This document shows, in pieces, positions 27,095-36,200 of a DNA stretch of 64,000 nt; within the stretch, counting starts at the first letter, position 1; every line of letters starts with the position of its first letter. Origin of the DNA: Arthrobacter sp. MAHUQ-56 (GTDB lineage Bacteria > Actinomycetota > Actinomycetes > Actinomycetales > Micrococcaceae); NCBI RefSeq assembly GCF_019710585.1, contig NZ_JAIFZQ010000026.1, forward strand, positions 57,920 to 121,919, written 5' to 3'. Below the pieces are notes generated by a model, which made no database searches, had not been told where the DNA came from, and saw only the letters and a program-made list of their open reading frames with translations. The position numbers and the translations under genes are program-made.

Positions 27095-27991
27095 TTAAAA
27101 CGAGTGCTCGGGGCCGGGGAACGCGCCTGACCGGACGTCCTCGCCGTAGGCCGTCGCGGCGTCCAGGAGGGTGCTGCGCAGGTCTGCGTACTGCTTGACG
27201 AACTTCGCCATCCGGCCGCCGCGCAGCCCTGCCATGTCCTGCCACACCAGCACCTGGCCGGTGGTTGCCTTGCCCGCGCCGATGCCTACGGTGGGGACGT
27301 CGACTGCAGCGTCGACCGCCGCGGCGGTTTCGGCCGGTACCATCTCCATCAGCACGCAGAACGCGCCTGCCCCGGCCAGGGCCTGGGCGTCGTCAATCAG
27401 CCGCTGCGCGTCGTCGCCGCGGCCCTGGACCCGGTAGCCGCCCAGGGCGTGTTCGCTCTGCGGCGTGAATCCGATGTGCGCCATGACCGGAATGCCCGCC
27501 TGAACCATCGCCCGGACCGTTGGCGCGTAATACTCTCCGCCCTCGATCTTCACGGCGTGGGCCAGGCCTTCCTTCAGGAACCGGACGCCGGCGGCGACCG
27601 CCTGTTCGGCCGAGACTTCGTAACTGCCGAAGGGAAGGTCCGCCACCACCAGGGCGCGCTTGGCCGACCGCGCAACAGCCCGGCACAGCGGCAGCAACTC
27701 ATCCACGGTGACGGGCAGGCTGGTCTCATTGCCGAACACGTTGTTGGACGCCGAGTCCCCGACCAGAAGGACTTCGATGCCGGCGGCGTCGAAAATCTCG
27801 GCGGTGTACTGTTCGTAGGCGGTCAGCATGGCGAACCGCGTTCCGTCCTTCTTGGCCTGCTGCAGGTGGTGGATGCGGACCTTCGCCGGCTTCCGTTCCG
27901 CAGCGGCAGCGGGCTGTTGCCCGGGCCCGCTGCCGTAGGGGGCGGGTACGTCGGCGGACACGCTTGAGTCGGAACTGTTGCTGGAAGCCAT
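27095..27991 (-). CDS. panB: Ketopantoate hydroxymethyltransferase PanB
   Basis: Catalyses the first committed step of pantothenate (coenzyme A) synthesis, adding a hydroxymethyl group from methylene-tetrahydrofolate to 2-ketoisovalerate. It is 298 aa; about 35 N-terminal residues are low complexity and not part of the barrel. Family motifs include FAMLTAYEQYTAEIFDAAGI, LLVGDSASNNVFG, VVADLPFGSYE, VMAHIGFTPQS and VGIGAGKATTGQVLV. It stands alone on the minus strand, divergent from glnA2. In Mycobacterium panB also lies near the glnE/glnA2 genes. Confidence 0.94.
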   Translation of the reverse strand: MASSNSSDSSVSADVPAPYGSGPGQQPAAAAERKPAKVRIHHLQQAKKDGTRFAMLTAYEQYTAEIFDAAGIEVLLVGDSASNNVFGNETSLPVTVDELLPLCRAVARSAKRALVVADLPFGSYEVSAEQAVAAGVRFLKEGLAHAVKIEGGEYYAPTVRAMVQAGIPVMAHIGFTPQSEHALGGYRVQGRGDDAQRLIDDAQALAGAGAFCVLMEMVPAETAAAVDAAVDVPTVGIGAGKATTGQVLVWQDMAGLRGGRMAKFVKQYADLRSTLLDAATAYGEDVRSGAFPGPEHSF

Positions 27992-28188
27992 GGGATGAGC
28001 GTAATGCGGTACCCGCCGTCCTAGCTACCGCGGCAGCAGGCGGCCAAGGGTGATTAGCGTCATATCGCGGGCACCCGGGCGCCCTGTATCGGCGGCCAAA
28101 CGGGGGTGCCCCGCCTGCATCCCCGGCCGCGGAGGTTAATGCTGTGTTACGCGCCGCGCAGGCTCAAGCATCGGCGCCGAATGCTTAG

Positions 28189-28194
28189 TACAGT
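28189..28194 (+). promoter_or_regulatory. Possible -10 element for glnA2
   Basis: TACAGT lies about 70 bases before the glnA2 start, in a 275-base gap that is otherwise featureless. No good -35 or GlnR operator is seen here, unlike at glnA1. Confidence 0.3.
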
Positions 28195-28266
28195 GTTGAT
28201 GAACTGCTGCCGGCTTCCCCTGTGCGGGGCCCCGGAGCATGGACGTTGACCGGAGAAGAGGCCATC

Positions 28267-29607
28267 ATGGACCGCCAGCAAGAGTTTGTCCTGCGCACAA
28301 TCGAAGAGCGCGACGTACGTTTCGTGCGCCTGTGGTTCACCGACGTCGTGGGATCGCTGAAGTCCGTGGCCCTGGCCCCCGCGGAAGTGGAGGGCGCCTT
28401 CGAGGAAGGCCTCGGCTTTGACGGCTCCTCCATTGAGGGCCTGGCGCGCGTCTTCGAGTCCGACATGCTACTGCAGCCCGACCCGGCCACCTTCCAGATC
28501 CTGCCGTGGCGCGGGGAGACCGAGCAGACGTCGCGCATGTTCTGCGACATCCTGACCCCCGACGGCGAGCCCTCCACCGCGGATCCGCGCAACGTCCTCA
28601 AGCGGACCCTTGCCAAGGCCGCGGACATGGGGTTCACCTGCTACACCCATCCCGAGATTGAGTTCTACCTTCTCAAGTCCCAGGAACTGGGCCCGGACGG
28701 CGCTCCGGTGCCGGTTGACGAGGGCGGCTACTTTGACCACGTGCCCGGCGGCGTGGCCCAGGACTTCCGCCGTACCGCCGTCACCATGCTGGAATCGGTG
28801 GGAATCTCTGTGGAATTCAGCCACCACGAGGGCGGCCCCGGCCAGAACGAAATCGACCTCCGCTACGCCGACGCCCTGCAGACGGCGGACAACATCATGA
28901 CGTTCCGCACCGTCATCAAGGAGGTGGCCCTGCAGCAGGGGACCTACGCCACGTTCATGCCCAAGCCGTTCACGGCCCACCCCGGCTCGGGTATGCACAC
29001 CCACTTCTCGCTGTTCGAAGGCGACAGCAACGCGTTCTTTGAAGCCGGCGCGGAATACCAGCTGTCCAAGACCGCCCGCCAGTTCATCGCCGGCATCCTC
29101 AAGCACGCGCCGGAGTTCACCGCGGTGACCAACCAGTTCGTCAACTCCTACAAGCGGCTCTGGGGCGGCGGCGAGGCACCCAGCTACCTCAGCTGGGGAC
29201 ACAACAACCGTTCGGCGCTGGTCCGCGTGCCCCTGTACAAGCCCAGCAAGGGGCAGTCGGCGCGGATCGAGTACCGCGGCATCGACTCGGCGGCCAACCC
29301 GTACCTCGCCTACGCCGTCCTGCTCGGCGCCGGTTTGAAGGGCATCGAGGAGGGCTACGACCTGCCGGCCGCGGCGGAGGACGACGTCTGGTCGCTCAGC
29401 TCGGCCGAGCGCCGGGCCATGGGGCACGACCCGCTGCCGGCCAGCCTGCACGACGCCATCCGCTCCATGGAGGACTCGGAGCTGTTGCCGCAGATCCTCG
29501 GCGAGCAGGTCTATGAGCACTTCCTGCGGAACAAGCGCGCCGAATGGCAGGACTACCGGCTGCAGGTGACGCCCTACGAGCTGCAGCGCAACCTCGGCAT
29601 CCTCTAG
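28267..29607 (+). CDS. glnA2: Glutamine synthetase GlnA2 (type I)
   Basis: A 446 aa type I glutamine synthetase, forming glutamine from glutamate, ammonia and ATP. The start ATG at 28267 (MDRQQEFVLRTIEERDVRFV) matches mycobacterial GlnA2, with GGAGAAGAGG just upstream. The first catalytic segment has FDGSSIEG, the glutamate/ammonia region PHPEIEFYLL-like THPEIEFYLL, and the ATP-site stretch FMPKPFTAHPGSGMHTHFS. It is shorter than GlnA1 (474 aa) and lacks the insertion that marks the GlnA1 class. It is followed after nine bases by glnE, as in Mycobacterium. Confidence 0.93.
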   Translation: MDRQQEFVLRTIEERDVRFVRLWFTDVVGSLKSVALAPAEVEGAFEEGLGFDGSSIEGLARVFESDMLLQPDPATFQILPWRGETEQTSRMFCDILTPDGEPSTADPRNVLKRTLAKAADMGFTCYTHPEIEFYLLKSQELGPDGAPVPVDEGGYFDHVPGGVAQDFRRTAVTMLESVGISVEFSHHEGGPGQNEIDLRYADALQTADNIMTFRTVIKEVALQQGTYATFMPKPFTAHPGSGMHTHFSLFEGDSNAFFEAGAEYQLSKTARQFIAGILKHAPEFTAVTNQFVNSYKRLWGGGEAPSYLSWGHNNRSALVRVPLYKPSKGQSARIEYRGIDSAANPYLAYAVLLGAGLKGIEEGYDLPAAAEDDVWSLSSAERRAMGHDPLPASLHDAIRSMEDSELLPQILGEQVYEHFLRNKRAEWQDYRLQVTPYELQRNLGIL

Positions 29608-29616
29608 GCGGCCGGC

Positions 29617-32600
29617 GTGAGCCTGGCACGCCGCCTCATCGCGGCCGGATTTAGCGACCTGGAAAAGGGCGAACGCTTCCTGGCTGCGCGCGAGCTGGAA
29701 GGGCTGGACCAGGACAGGCTCTTCGCCGGCCTGCACCTGGCTGCAAGCCCGGACACCGCCCTCCAGTCCCTGGTCCGGCTGATCGAAAAGCACCCGCAGC
29801 TGCGGGACCTGGCCGCTGCGGACCCGGAAAAGAGTGAGCCGCTGTACCGGCTGCTCGGCGCCTCCGAAGCGCTGGGGGAGTTCCTCATCCGGCACCCGGA
29901 GCACCTCGACGCGTTCGACGTCCGAGTCAGCCCGGAACCCCTGCCTGCCGACCCCGGGCGCCTGCGCGCAACCCTCTTGCAAGCCGTGGGCGCAGACCCC
30001 CGGGCTGCCCGCCCTGTCGCCGCAGCCACCGGTTCCGACGCCTACGTTGCCCTGCGCACGGCCTACCGCCGCGGGGTGGTGGACCTGGCCATCAAGGACC
30101 TGTGCGCGGCCGACCCGCTGGACTTCATGCCCGCTGTCGGCGGGGAGCTGGCGGACCTTGCCGGTGCCGCCATCGAGGCCGCCCTCGCAGTCTCCCGTGC
30201 GGAGGCCGGGGAGCAGTACAGCGCCGCGGACGTGGCGGACGTCGGCCTCGCCGTGATCGGCATGGGCAAATGCGGAGCCCGCGAACTGAACTATATTTCC
30301 GACGTCGACGTCATCTATGTGGTTGACGCCGGCGGCCTTGAGGACGCCCAGGCCAACACGATCGGCACGGCCCTGGCGAGCGGCATCTCGCGGGCCATCT
30401 CCTCCGTTGCCCGGGAACCCGGTTTGTGGGAGGTGGATGCCAACCTGCGGCCCGAGGGCAAGTCGGGCCCGCTGGTCCGCACCCTCGCGTCGCACGAAAC
30501 GTATTACGCGCGGTGGGCCGAGAGCTGGGAGTTTCAGGCCCTGCTTAAAGCCCGCACCATCGCCGGCGACGCGGACCTGGGCCGCAAGTACGAGGAGGCC
30601 GTGGCCCCGCTGATCTGGAATTCGGCGGGCCGTGAAGGCTTTGTCGAGTCCGTGCAGGCCATGCGCCGCAGGGTCACCGAGCACATCCCGGCGGCGGAAG
30701 AGCAACGGCAGATCAAGCTTGGCCGTGGCGGCCTGCGGGACGTTGAGTTCACTGTCCAGTTGCTCCAGCTGGTGCATGGCAAGTCGGATGAGACATTACG
30801 ACGGCGGGACACCACGTCCGCGATCGCGGCGCTTTCGGCCGGGGGCTATATCGGGCGGTCCGACGCCGCCGCTCTGGACAACGCCTACCGCTACCTGCGC
30901 CTGCTGGAACACCGCATCCAGCTGTTCCAGCTCCGCCGCACGCATCTCATGCCGGTTGCCGAGCCCGCGTTGCGGTCACTGGCCAAGGCAGTGCTGGGTC
31001 CGTTCTCCAACGAACGGCCGCACCCCGATGCGCTCCTGTCCGCCTGGCAGAAGACCAAGCGCTCCGTCCGTGAACTGCATGAGCGCATCTTCTACCGTCC
31101 CCTGCTGAATACGGCGGCGAAACTCAGCAGCGAGGACGCGAGGCTCACGCCCGAAGCGGCAGAGGGCCGGCTCGCCGCCCTCGGGTACCGGGACCCCAAG
31201 GGTGCCATGCGGCACATCGAGGCCCTGACCGCCGGTGTCAGCCGCCGCGCGGCCCTGCAGCGGCAGCTCCTGCCCATCCTGCTTGACTGGCTGGCCGAGG
31301 GCGTGGATCCCGACGCTGGCCTGCTGGCCTTCCGCCGGATCAGCGAGGCGCTGGGCACCACCCACTGGTACCTCGGCATGCTCCGCGACTCCAACGCCGC
31401 CGCCGAGCGGCTCTGCCACATGCTGTCCAATTCCCGGCTGATCGCCGACCTGCTGGAGGTGTCGCCGGAATCGGTGGCCTGGCTGGGGCACGACAAGGAC
31501 CTCGCCCCGGTTGATTTCCAGGCGCAGTGGCAGGAGATCACCTCCAAGATGTCCCGGCACAAGGACCCGGAGAGCGCCATGCGGCTGATCCGTCTGATCC
31601 GCCGCCGCGAGATCCTGCGCATTGCGATCGCCGATTCCGCAGGCTTGCTGGACCAGGACCAGGTGGGCAGGGCGCTGGCGGACACGGACCGGGCCGCTGT
31701 CCTGGGTGCGCTGCGGGTGGCGGAGGGCATAGTGTCCGCCAACGGGCCCCTGAAGACCGCAGTGCTTGTAGTGGCGATGGGCCGCCAGGGCGGGCAGGAG
31801 ATCGGCTACGGCTCCGACGCCGACGTCATGTACGTCCACCGGGCCCTGCCCGGCTTTTCCGAGGCCGAAGCGCAGGAGCAGGCCGCCCGCATCGTCGGCA
31901 AGGTCTCCAGCCTCCTGACCCAGCCGCTGAAGCCCGCCATCATGGCCGAACGCGTCCTCCAGATGGATGCCGATCTCCGGCCGGAGGGAAAGAACGGCGC
32001 CATGGTCCGTTCCCTTGAGTCGTTTGCCGAGTACTACCGCCGCTGGTCCCTGATCTGGGAGGCCCAGGCGCTGCTGCGGGCGCGTCCCATGGCAGGCGAC
32101 GACGGCCTCGCTGCAGACTTCATCCAGCTCGTCGATCCCATCCGCTACCCCGAATCCGTGTCGGAGCAGGATGTACGGGAGATCAGGCGCATCAAGGCCC
32201 GCGTCGAATCCGAACGGCTGCCACGTGGCGCCGACCCCGCCCGGCACCTCAAACTGGGCCGCGGGGGACTCAGTGACGTTGAGTGGCTCGTCCAGCTGCT
32301 CCAGCTCCAGCACGCGGGCAAGCATCCGGAGCTGCGGACCACCTCCACCGTGGAAGCCCTGGAAGCCGCGGCGGAGCTGGAACTGCTGGCCGGGCCGGAC
32401 GCCGCCCTGCTGGTCCGGGCCTGGCGGCTGGCAAGCCGGATCCGGTCCGCCAACGTCATCTGGAACGGCAAGGCCTCCGACCTCCTGCCCTCCTCACGCC
32501 GGGACCTTGAGGCCGTGGCGCGCTGGTGTGGCTATGAGCCCGGCAATGCCACCGCGCTGGAGGAGGACTACCTGCGGGTGAGCCGCCGTGCACGGGCAGT

Positions 32601-32628
32601 CTTCGAGCGTGTCTTCTATGGACAGTGA
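29617..32628 (+). CDS. glnE: Glutamine synthetase adenylyltransferase/deadenylylase GlnE
   Basis: A 1003 aa bifunctional enzyme that adds and removes AMP on glutamine synthetase, tuning it to nitrogen supply. It contains two nucleotidyltransferase domains. The N-terminal one has GMGKCGARELNYISDVDVIY (normally the adenylyl-removing half), and the C-terminal one has AMGRQGGQEIGYGSDADVMY (the adenylylating half). GRGGLRDVEFTVQLLQL and GRGGLSDVEWLVQLLQL are the matching second motifs. The start is GTG. The likely target is GlnA1, which has the modifiable tyrosine and lies just beyond the island. Confidence 0.96.
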   Translation: MSLARRLIAAGFSDLEKGERFLAARELEGLDQDRLFAGLHLAASPDTALQSLVRLIEKHPQLRDLAAADPEKSEPLYRLLGASEALGEFLIRHPEHLDAFDVRVSPEPLPADPGRLRATLLQAVGADPRAARPVAAATGSDAYVALRTAYRRGVVDLAIKDLCAADPLDFMPAVGGELADLAGAAIEAALAVSRAEAGEQYSAADVADVGLAVIGMGKCGARELNYISDVDVIYVVDAGGLEDAQANTIGTALASGISRAISSVAREPGLWEVDANLRPEGKSGPLVRTLASHETYYARWAESWEFQALLKARTIAGDADLGRKYEEAVAPLIWNSAGREGFVESVQAMRRRVTEHIPAAEEQRQIKLGRGGLRDVEFTVQLLQLVHGKSDETLRRRDTTSAIAALSAGGYIGRSDAAALDNAYRYLRLLEHRIQLFQLRRTHLMPVAEPALRSLAKAVLGPFSNERPHPDALLSAWQKTKRSVRELHERIFYRPLLNTAAKLSSEDARLTPEAAEGRLAALGYRDPKGAMRHIEALTAGVSRRAALQRQLLPILLDWLAEGVDPDAGLLAFRRISEALGTTHWYLGMLRDSNAAAERLCHMLSNSRLIADLLEVSPESVAWLGHDKDLAPVDFQAQWQEITSKMSRHKDPESAMRLIRLIRRREILRIAIADSAGLLDQDQVGRALADTDRAAVLGALRVAEGIVSANGPLKTAVLVVAMGRQGGQEIGYGSDADVMYVHRALPGFSEAEAQEQAARIVGKVSSLLTQPLKPAIMAERVLQMDADLRPEGKNGAMVRSLESFAEYYRRWSLIWEAQALLRARPMAGDDGLAADFIQLVDPIRYPESVSEQDVREIRRIKARVESERLPRGADPARHLKLGRGGLSDVEWLVQLLQLQHAGKHPELRTTSTVEALEAAAELELLAGPDAALLVRAWRLASRIRSANVIWNGKASDLLPSSRRDLEAVARWCGYEPGNATALEEDYLRVSRRARAVFERVFYGQ

Positions 32629-33169
32629 CAGCTGCACGGGCGGGCCGGTATGGCTCATTCCGCTGCGGGACCTGGACGCCGACGCCCGTGCAATCCAGCT
32701 GGGCGCCGTTGCGGAGCTTGAGCTGGCTCCCGGGCAGGAACGCTTCGTCGGTGATCCGCTGAGGATGGCCCTTGCCGGACTGGCGGAAGCGGCGCGGCGG
32801 CCGTACGTGATCGAGTGGGCCGGCGCCGCCGTCGGCCTGCTGACCCTGCAGGCGGGGGCGGCGCGCCTTGCCGGCTGGCCCGACGACCACTCCGCCTGGC
32901 TGCTGCGCGGCTTCCTGATCGACCGGCGGCACCAGGGCTCGGGCCTCGGGACGCGCGCTGCTGCCGCCGCTGCGGAGGCCGCGCAGAAGCTCACCATGAG
33001 GCACCAAAGTGGCCAGTCCGGCGTCGTACTCTCCGTCAATGAGGCGAACCCGGCCGGCCTGTCCGCTTACCGCCGCGCCGGCTATGTTGATTGCGGCCAA
33101 TACACGGGCGGGTCTGCCGGGCCGCAGCGGACCATGTTCCGCGCCTTTGCCGGCGCTCCGGCGGCGTAA
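32618..33169 (+). CDS. GNAT family N-acetyltransferase
   Basis: A 183 aa acetyl-CoA-dependent N-acetyltransferase of unknown substrate. The acetyl-CoA loop is visible in FLIDRRHQGSGLGTRAAAAA, and the beta-4/alpha-4 segment ends in NPAGLSAYRRAGYVDCGQYT. The ATG at 32618 overlaps the end of glnE; a GTG at 32588 would add ten residues. It sits between glnE and the island, so it was probably the last gene before glnA1 in the uninterrupted chromosome. Confidence 0.82.
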   Translation: MDSDSCTGGPVWLIPLRDLDADARAIQLGAVAELELAPGQERFVGDPLRMALAGLAEAARRPYVIEWAGAAVGLLTLQAGAARLAGWPDDHSAWLLRGFLIDRRHQGSGLGTRAAAAAAEAAQKLTMRHQSGQSGVVLSVNEANPAGLSAYRRAGYVDCGQYTGGSAGPQRTMFRAFAGAPAA

Positions 33170-33373
33170 CGGGCGGTGCCGGCGTTGCGCTCAGCAACCG
33201 TTTGCCCGATTATGTGGATTGGCGGTGTTCTCCAACCTTGTTGGGGGGAAGGCTGGACAGAGTCTTCGTCTCGGGGGGCATTCGTCAAGGGGGTCCGGCT
33301 CCCGCTCTCAGCACGTCTGGAGCCGGGCCTCCACCTTAGCCGGGATCCTGCCCTGCACCCTCGGTGAACGAAA

Positions 33374-33405
33374 AAGGCGGCCACCGTGGTAACGGTGGCC
33401 GCCTT
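33374..33405 (-). terminator. Terminator left of the island, probably the original glnA1 terminator
   Basis: AAGGCGGCCACCG and CGGTGGCCGCCTT form a 13 bp perfect stem with a 6-base loop. On the minus strand it is followed by TTTTT, so it reads best as a terminator for leftward transcription. Before the island inserted, the glnA1 stop (copy at 33441-33443) would have been about 35 bases upstream of it. It may also stop rightward reading from the GNAT gene. The 200 bases between the GNAT gene and this stem hold no recognisable gene. Confidence 0.8.
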
Positions 33406-33440
33406 CGCCGTTTCAGCGTTCCTGCCGTGCAGGCTGGAGG

Positions 33441-33466
33441 CTAGACGCCGTAGTAGAGCTCGAACT
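33441..33466. repeat. Left attachment repeat (attL), remnant of glnA1 3' end
   Basis: Twenty-six bases beginning CTAGACGCCGTAGTAGAGCT are identical to 39493-39518. On the minus strand they encode EFELYYGV-stop, the last residues of GlnA1. The match ends abruptly on both sides, marking the recombination core. Confidence 0.9.
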
Positions 33467-33662
33467 AATCAGTCTTGTTTGATACGTATTGGCAGAGGCT
33501 GAAACCCTTATTTCTTCGCTGATCTTGCGTTGAGCGACACCGGCAAATTTTGGCATCTTTCGAGCCCCTTGCGGACTTTCCGGGGACTGGGGTTATTCAG
33601 CGCGCTTGTTTTTTCTGGCTGCCGCTCCCGAACTTGGGGGACTGTCTCCGGCGGAGGAGGAG

Positions 33663-33749
33663 CTAGGTGTGGTTCATGGCGTGCAATGCTTCTACGTCCT
33701 TACGGCTGAACCTGAACTCAGTTCTAAACTTGTGCCTCGGACCGGGCCA
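33663..33749 (-). pseudogene. Excisionase-like gene, C-terminal fragment
   Basis: The minus strand encodes WPGPRHKFRTEFRFSRKDVE followed by ALHAMNHT and a TAG stop at 33663-33665. FRTEFRFSRKDVEAL is the usual end of a MerR-like/HTH_17 excisionase domain. The matching N-terminal half lies on the opposite strand at 33816-33934, and both halves break at the same Trp-Pro codons. Confidence 0.6.
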
Positions 33750-33815
33750 CGAGAACATGCAGTGGAGCCTCTGTCGGTCACTATGAGTGGGTGAGACCGT
33801 GGTTGAGTGGCACCT

Positions 33816-33934
33816 ATGACAACGACTGACAGTAAGAGTGACGAGCCCGAGTTCCGGAAGATCCACGAGGTAGCGGAGCTGTTCCGCATAAGCCACTCCA
33901 CGGCCTTCCGAATGACGAAGGCCCAAGGTTGGCC
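33816..33934 (+). pseudogene. Excisionase-like gene, N-terminal fragment in inverted orientation
   Basis: From the ATG at 33816 the plus strand encodes a short acidic start and then FRKIHEVAELFRISHSTAFR and MTKAQGWP, a winged helix-turn-helix typical of island excisionases. After Trp-Pro (33930-33934) the frame continues into unrelated sequence that reads sensibly only on the other strand. Joining it to the fragment at 33663-33749 restores a complete protein of about 65-70 residues. Confidence 0.65.
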
Positions 33935-34045
33935 GTCCACGTCCTCGAACGGGGAACCCAGCATGTCAGCCTGCCGCTTCTCTTCGCGCTCCTTATCTAT
34001 GCGGGCGATCATCGCTGCGAACCCCTCCAGGTCAGACTTCACCAT
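33935..34045 (-). pseudogene. Fragment of an unidentified small island gene
   Basis: Minus-strand reading from the ATG at 34045 gives MVKSDLEGFAAMIARIDKER, then EEKRQADMLGSPFEDVDG. The composition (charged, helical) looks protein-like. Further reading is antisense to the excisionase fragment, so the natural C-terminus appears to have been moved by the same inversion. No function is recognised. Confidence 0.4.
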
Positions 34046-34126
34046 GAGCTGGAGGATAGCTAGCGGGACTTACAAAAAGAGAGCCCCTGTCAGCCAAGAT
34101 GCCTCTTCTATTCAGGACGGAATGCG

Positions 34127-35927
34127 CTATGGGGCGCCGGGAAGCGTCTCGCGGGCGATGCCATTGTTGTTCGAGTCCAACTGGGCCACGTCGCCGTAGT
34201 ACGGGTAGTAGGTGTTGAACCAGTTTTGGGCTTCATACCAGTAATTGAAGCTGTTGCAGTTTACCGAGTCACCCGGGTTTGCCGGCTGGGACGACGGGGG
34301 TGGTGTGGTTCCCCCACCACCCGACGGAGCGTTTCGAACGATTGGAATTGGCGAGCCCGCGGCCTGCCACTCAGCGAACGTCACCGGCCGGTTCATGTTC
34401 GGGCCGGCGTAGTACACGGTGGGGTTTCCGTAGTCCTGGTAAAACTGGTCCCCCGTGATCCTCTGAACCGTGGAAGGAGTCGGGAACCCCTCAGCGGCCC
34501 ATTCCGTATACCCAAGAGGGCGACCAGCGCCGTTCACAACATCCGTCATCCGCGCAACCTCAGGAGCCCAAGTAAGCTTCAGGAAGCCCTCAGCCACCTT
34601 GTAGTCGAACGAACGGTAACCCGAGGCCGCCCACTCAGCGCCAGTGAGCTTGTGCTTGATGCCATCCTCGCCGGCAACAAAGATTTCGGCTCCTGTACGC
34701 CACTGGTAGTAGTAGCTGCCCTTGATCCACCCTGCGATGCGAGGGAACGGCTTACCTGCCGTGTTCCACTGCTCGAAGGACAGTGGCGTCCACATCCAGT
34801 TATCCTCGCCACCGGGCCAGAAAGTCACCGCATACACCGTCGGGGACCACGGGTACTTTACGAAGTCAGTCGATGCAGGGGTGGGCGTCTGGAAGTTGTA
34901 GACATCCTGCCACCGCTCGTAACTGAGCTGCACGGGAACTTGGTTGCCCCCGGAGTCGGGCTTCAGTTCACAGATGGTCGAGTCGTAGACAATCTTGTGG
35001 AGCGGCCACTTCTGCTGGCTCGCATCGATGATCATTTTCGTCGGCAGGCTGACCGGCGCGGTTCCGCACTGCGTGCCGTTGAGATAGTTGCCGAGTGCAG
35101 CGCGTTCCGCGTCGTCAACGCCGATGTTCCAACGCCATTTGACAGTCACCCAGCGGATTGCGTAGTCGCACTGACCAACCGTGGGCATCCATGTTGCTGG
35201 GTCCTGGTCGCCCTTGGACTGGTCGACATTGTCCGTGACCGCGTCCAGGCTGTGCTCGTAGCCGAGGTCATTGGCGAAGGCCGTGCGCTGGGCGGTGGTC
35301 CAGCTCCATGCTACGGATCGCCATGCTTCGGCCAAAGGCACGACATGGTCGATACTAACGTCTGAAGTGTTGGTCCACACTGCCCCGTCGTAGGGGGGAA
35401 GTCCACTGCCCAGTGGCGACCGTGCAGTCGGAGCTATACGTAACAGGCACAGCGGACTCTGCCTTGAGGACTTCAGCGCGTGTGTCGCACCCGTTCTCGT
35501 CAGTGTCGATCCAGTGCGGGAAGTAATCACGGCTGTACGGGTCCGCGATGTTCATGGTCCTTGGAAGCTGCGAGAGGATCCACTGCCCGGTATATCCGCC
35601 GCCAGCCGTCGCCTCGGTCTGCAACTTCTGCACTGGCGCGGTAAAGGGGGCTTCTGACGGAGCCGCATTGGTTGACTCCTCAGAAGCAGGGACCGTAGGG
35701 CCTGCGGTCGGAGTGGGAGCGCTCGTCGGCTCCGAGGGCGTTACGGTTGGCGTAGAGGCAGGGGACGGCTCGGCCGATGCGGTGGGTGAGTTTGTTGGTT
35801 TAGTAACCTGGTCATTGCTGACGGTGGTTGGGGCTGCGGTGGCCAGGGGTGCAACGAAACCTTGAGCGGTAGCTGCGATGGCTAGCGAAGCGAAGGCGGC
35901 TGTAAGCCGCCTGCGGTGATCCCCCAT
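34127..35927 (-). pseudogene. Secreted HNH (DUF1524) nuclease with repeats and an Excalibur-like domain; frameshifted
   Basis: The ATG at 35927 (ribosome site AGAAGGAAATCC) starts a signal peptide (MGDHRRRLTAAFASLAIAAT, cleavage near residue 32) and a Ser/Thr/Pro linker of about 80 residues. The nuclease domain follows: SRDYFPHWIDTDENGCDTR, then IDHVVPLAEAW and AVTDNVDQSKGDQDPATWMP with the HNH residues. The frame breaks within it at a run of six C on the coding strand (35393-35398); removing one base joins both halves into about 599 aa. Further on are four degenerate repeats around a xxEWxxAG pattern (for example LSFEQWNTAGKPFPRI and VTFAEWQAAGSPIPIV). A C-terminal Excalibur-like segment ends QLDSNNNGIARETLPG. 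The protein would degrade DNA outside the cell. The break may be real decay, a sequencing error or slippage. Confidence 0.8.
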
Positions 35928-36200
35928 GGATTTCCTTCTAATAACGCTGCGATTGAAGCAGCAAGTCAAATGATGATCGGATCATATTCCACCGATTCGA
36001 TAATTACGTGCGTTGTAACAAATGGGGAACCCGTCGCCAGCCGGAATGACTCGCGAGGGTTTCAGGTGTTGAGCATCCTGAGTCGCAGCTGCACATCCGC
36101 GGCCGTAGCACCAGGGTCATGCTGCTCCGTGATGTCCCCGAAAGACCCCCGGATGCCTGACTCGTGCTGCGCGGTCTTTCCTCTTCCCAATTGGTGGTAC

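Noticed and set aside
28468..30777. Minus-strand open frame of 769 codons opposite glnA2 and glnE.
   Set aside because: It spans the antisense of two well-supported genes, and its composition follows from their codon bias in GC-rich DNA.
33441..33466. Possibility that the left copy is a remnant of a duplicated glnA gene.
   Set aside because: Only 26 bases match, ending sharply on both sides, and an integrase lies beside the other copy. A recombination core explains this better.
35928..36200. Small frames between the nuclease and acyltransferase genes of the island.
   Set aside because: Overlapping frames on both strands without a ribosome site or recognisable motif; treated as non-coding.
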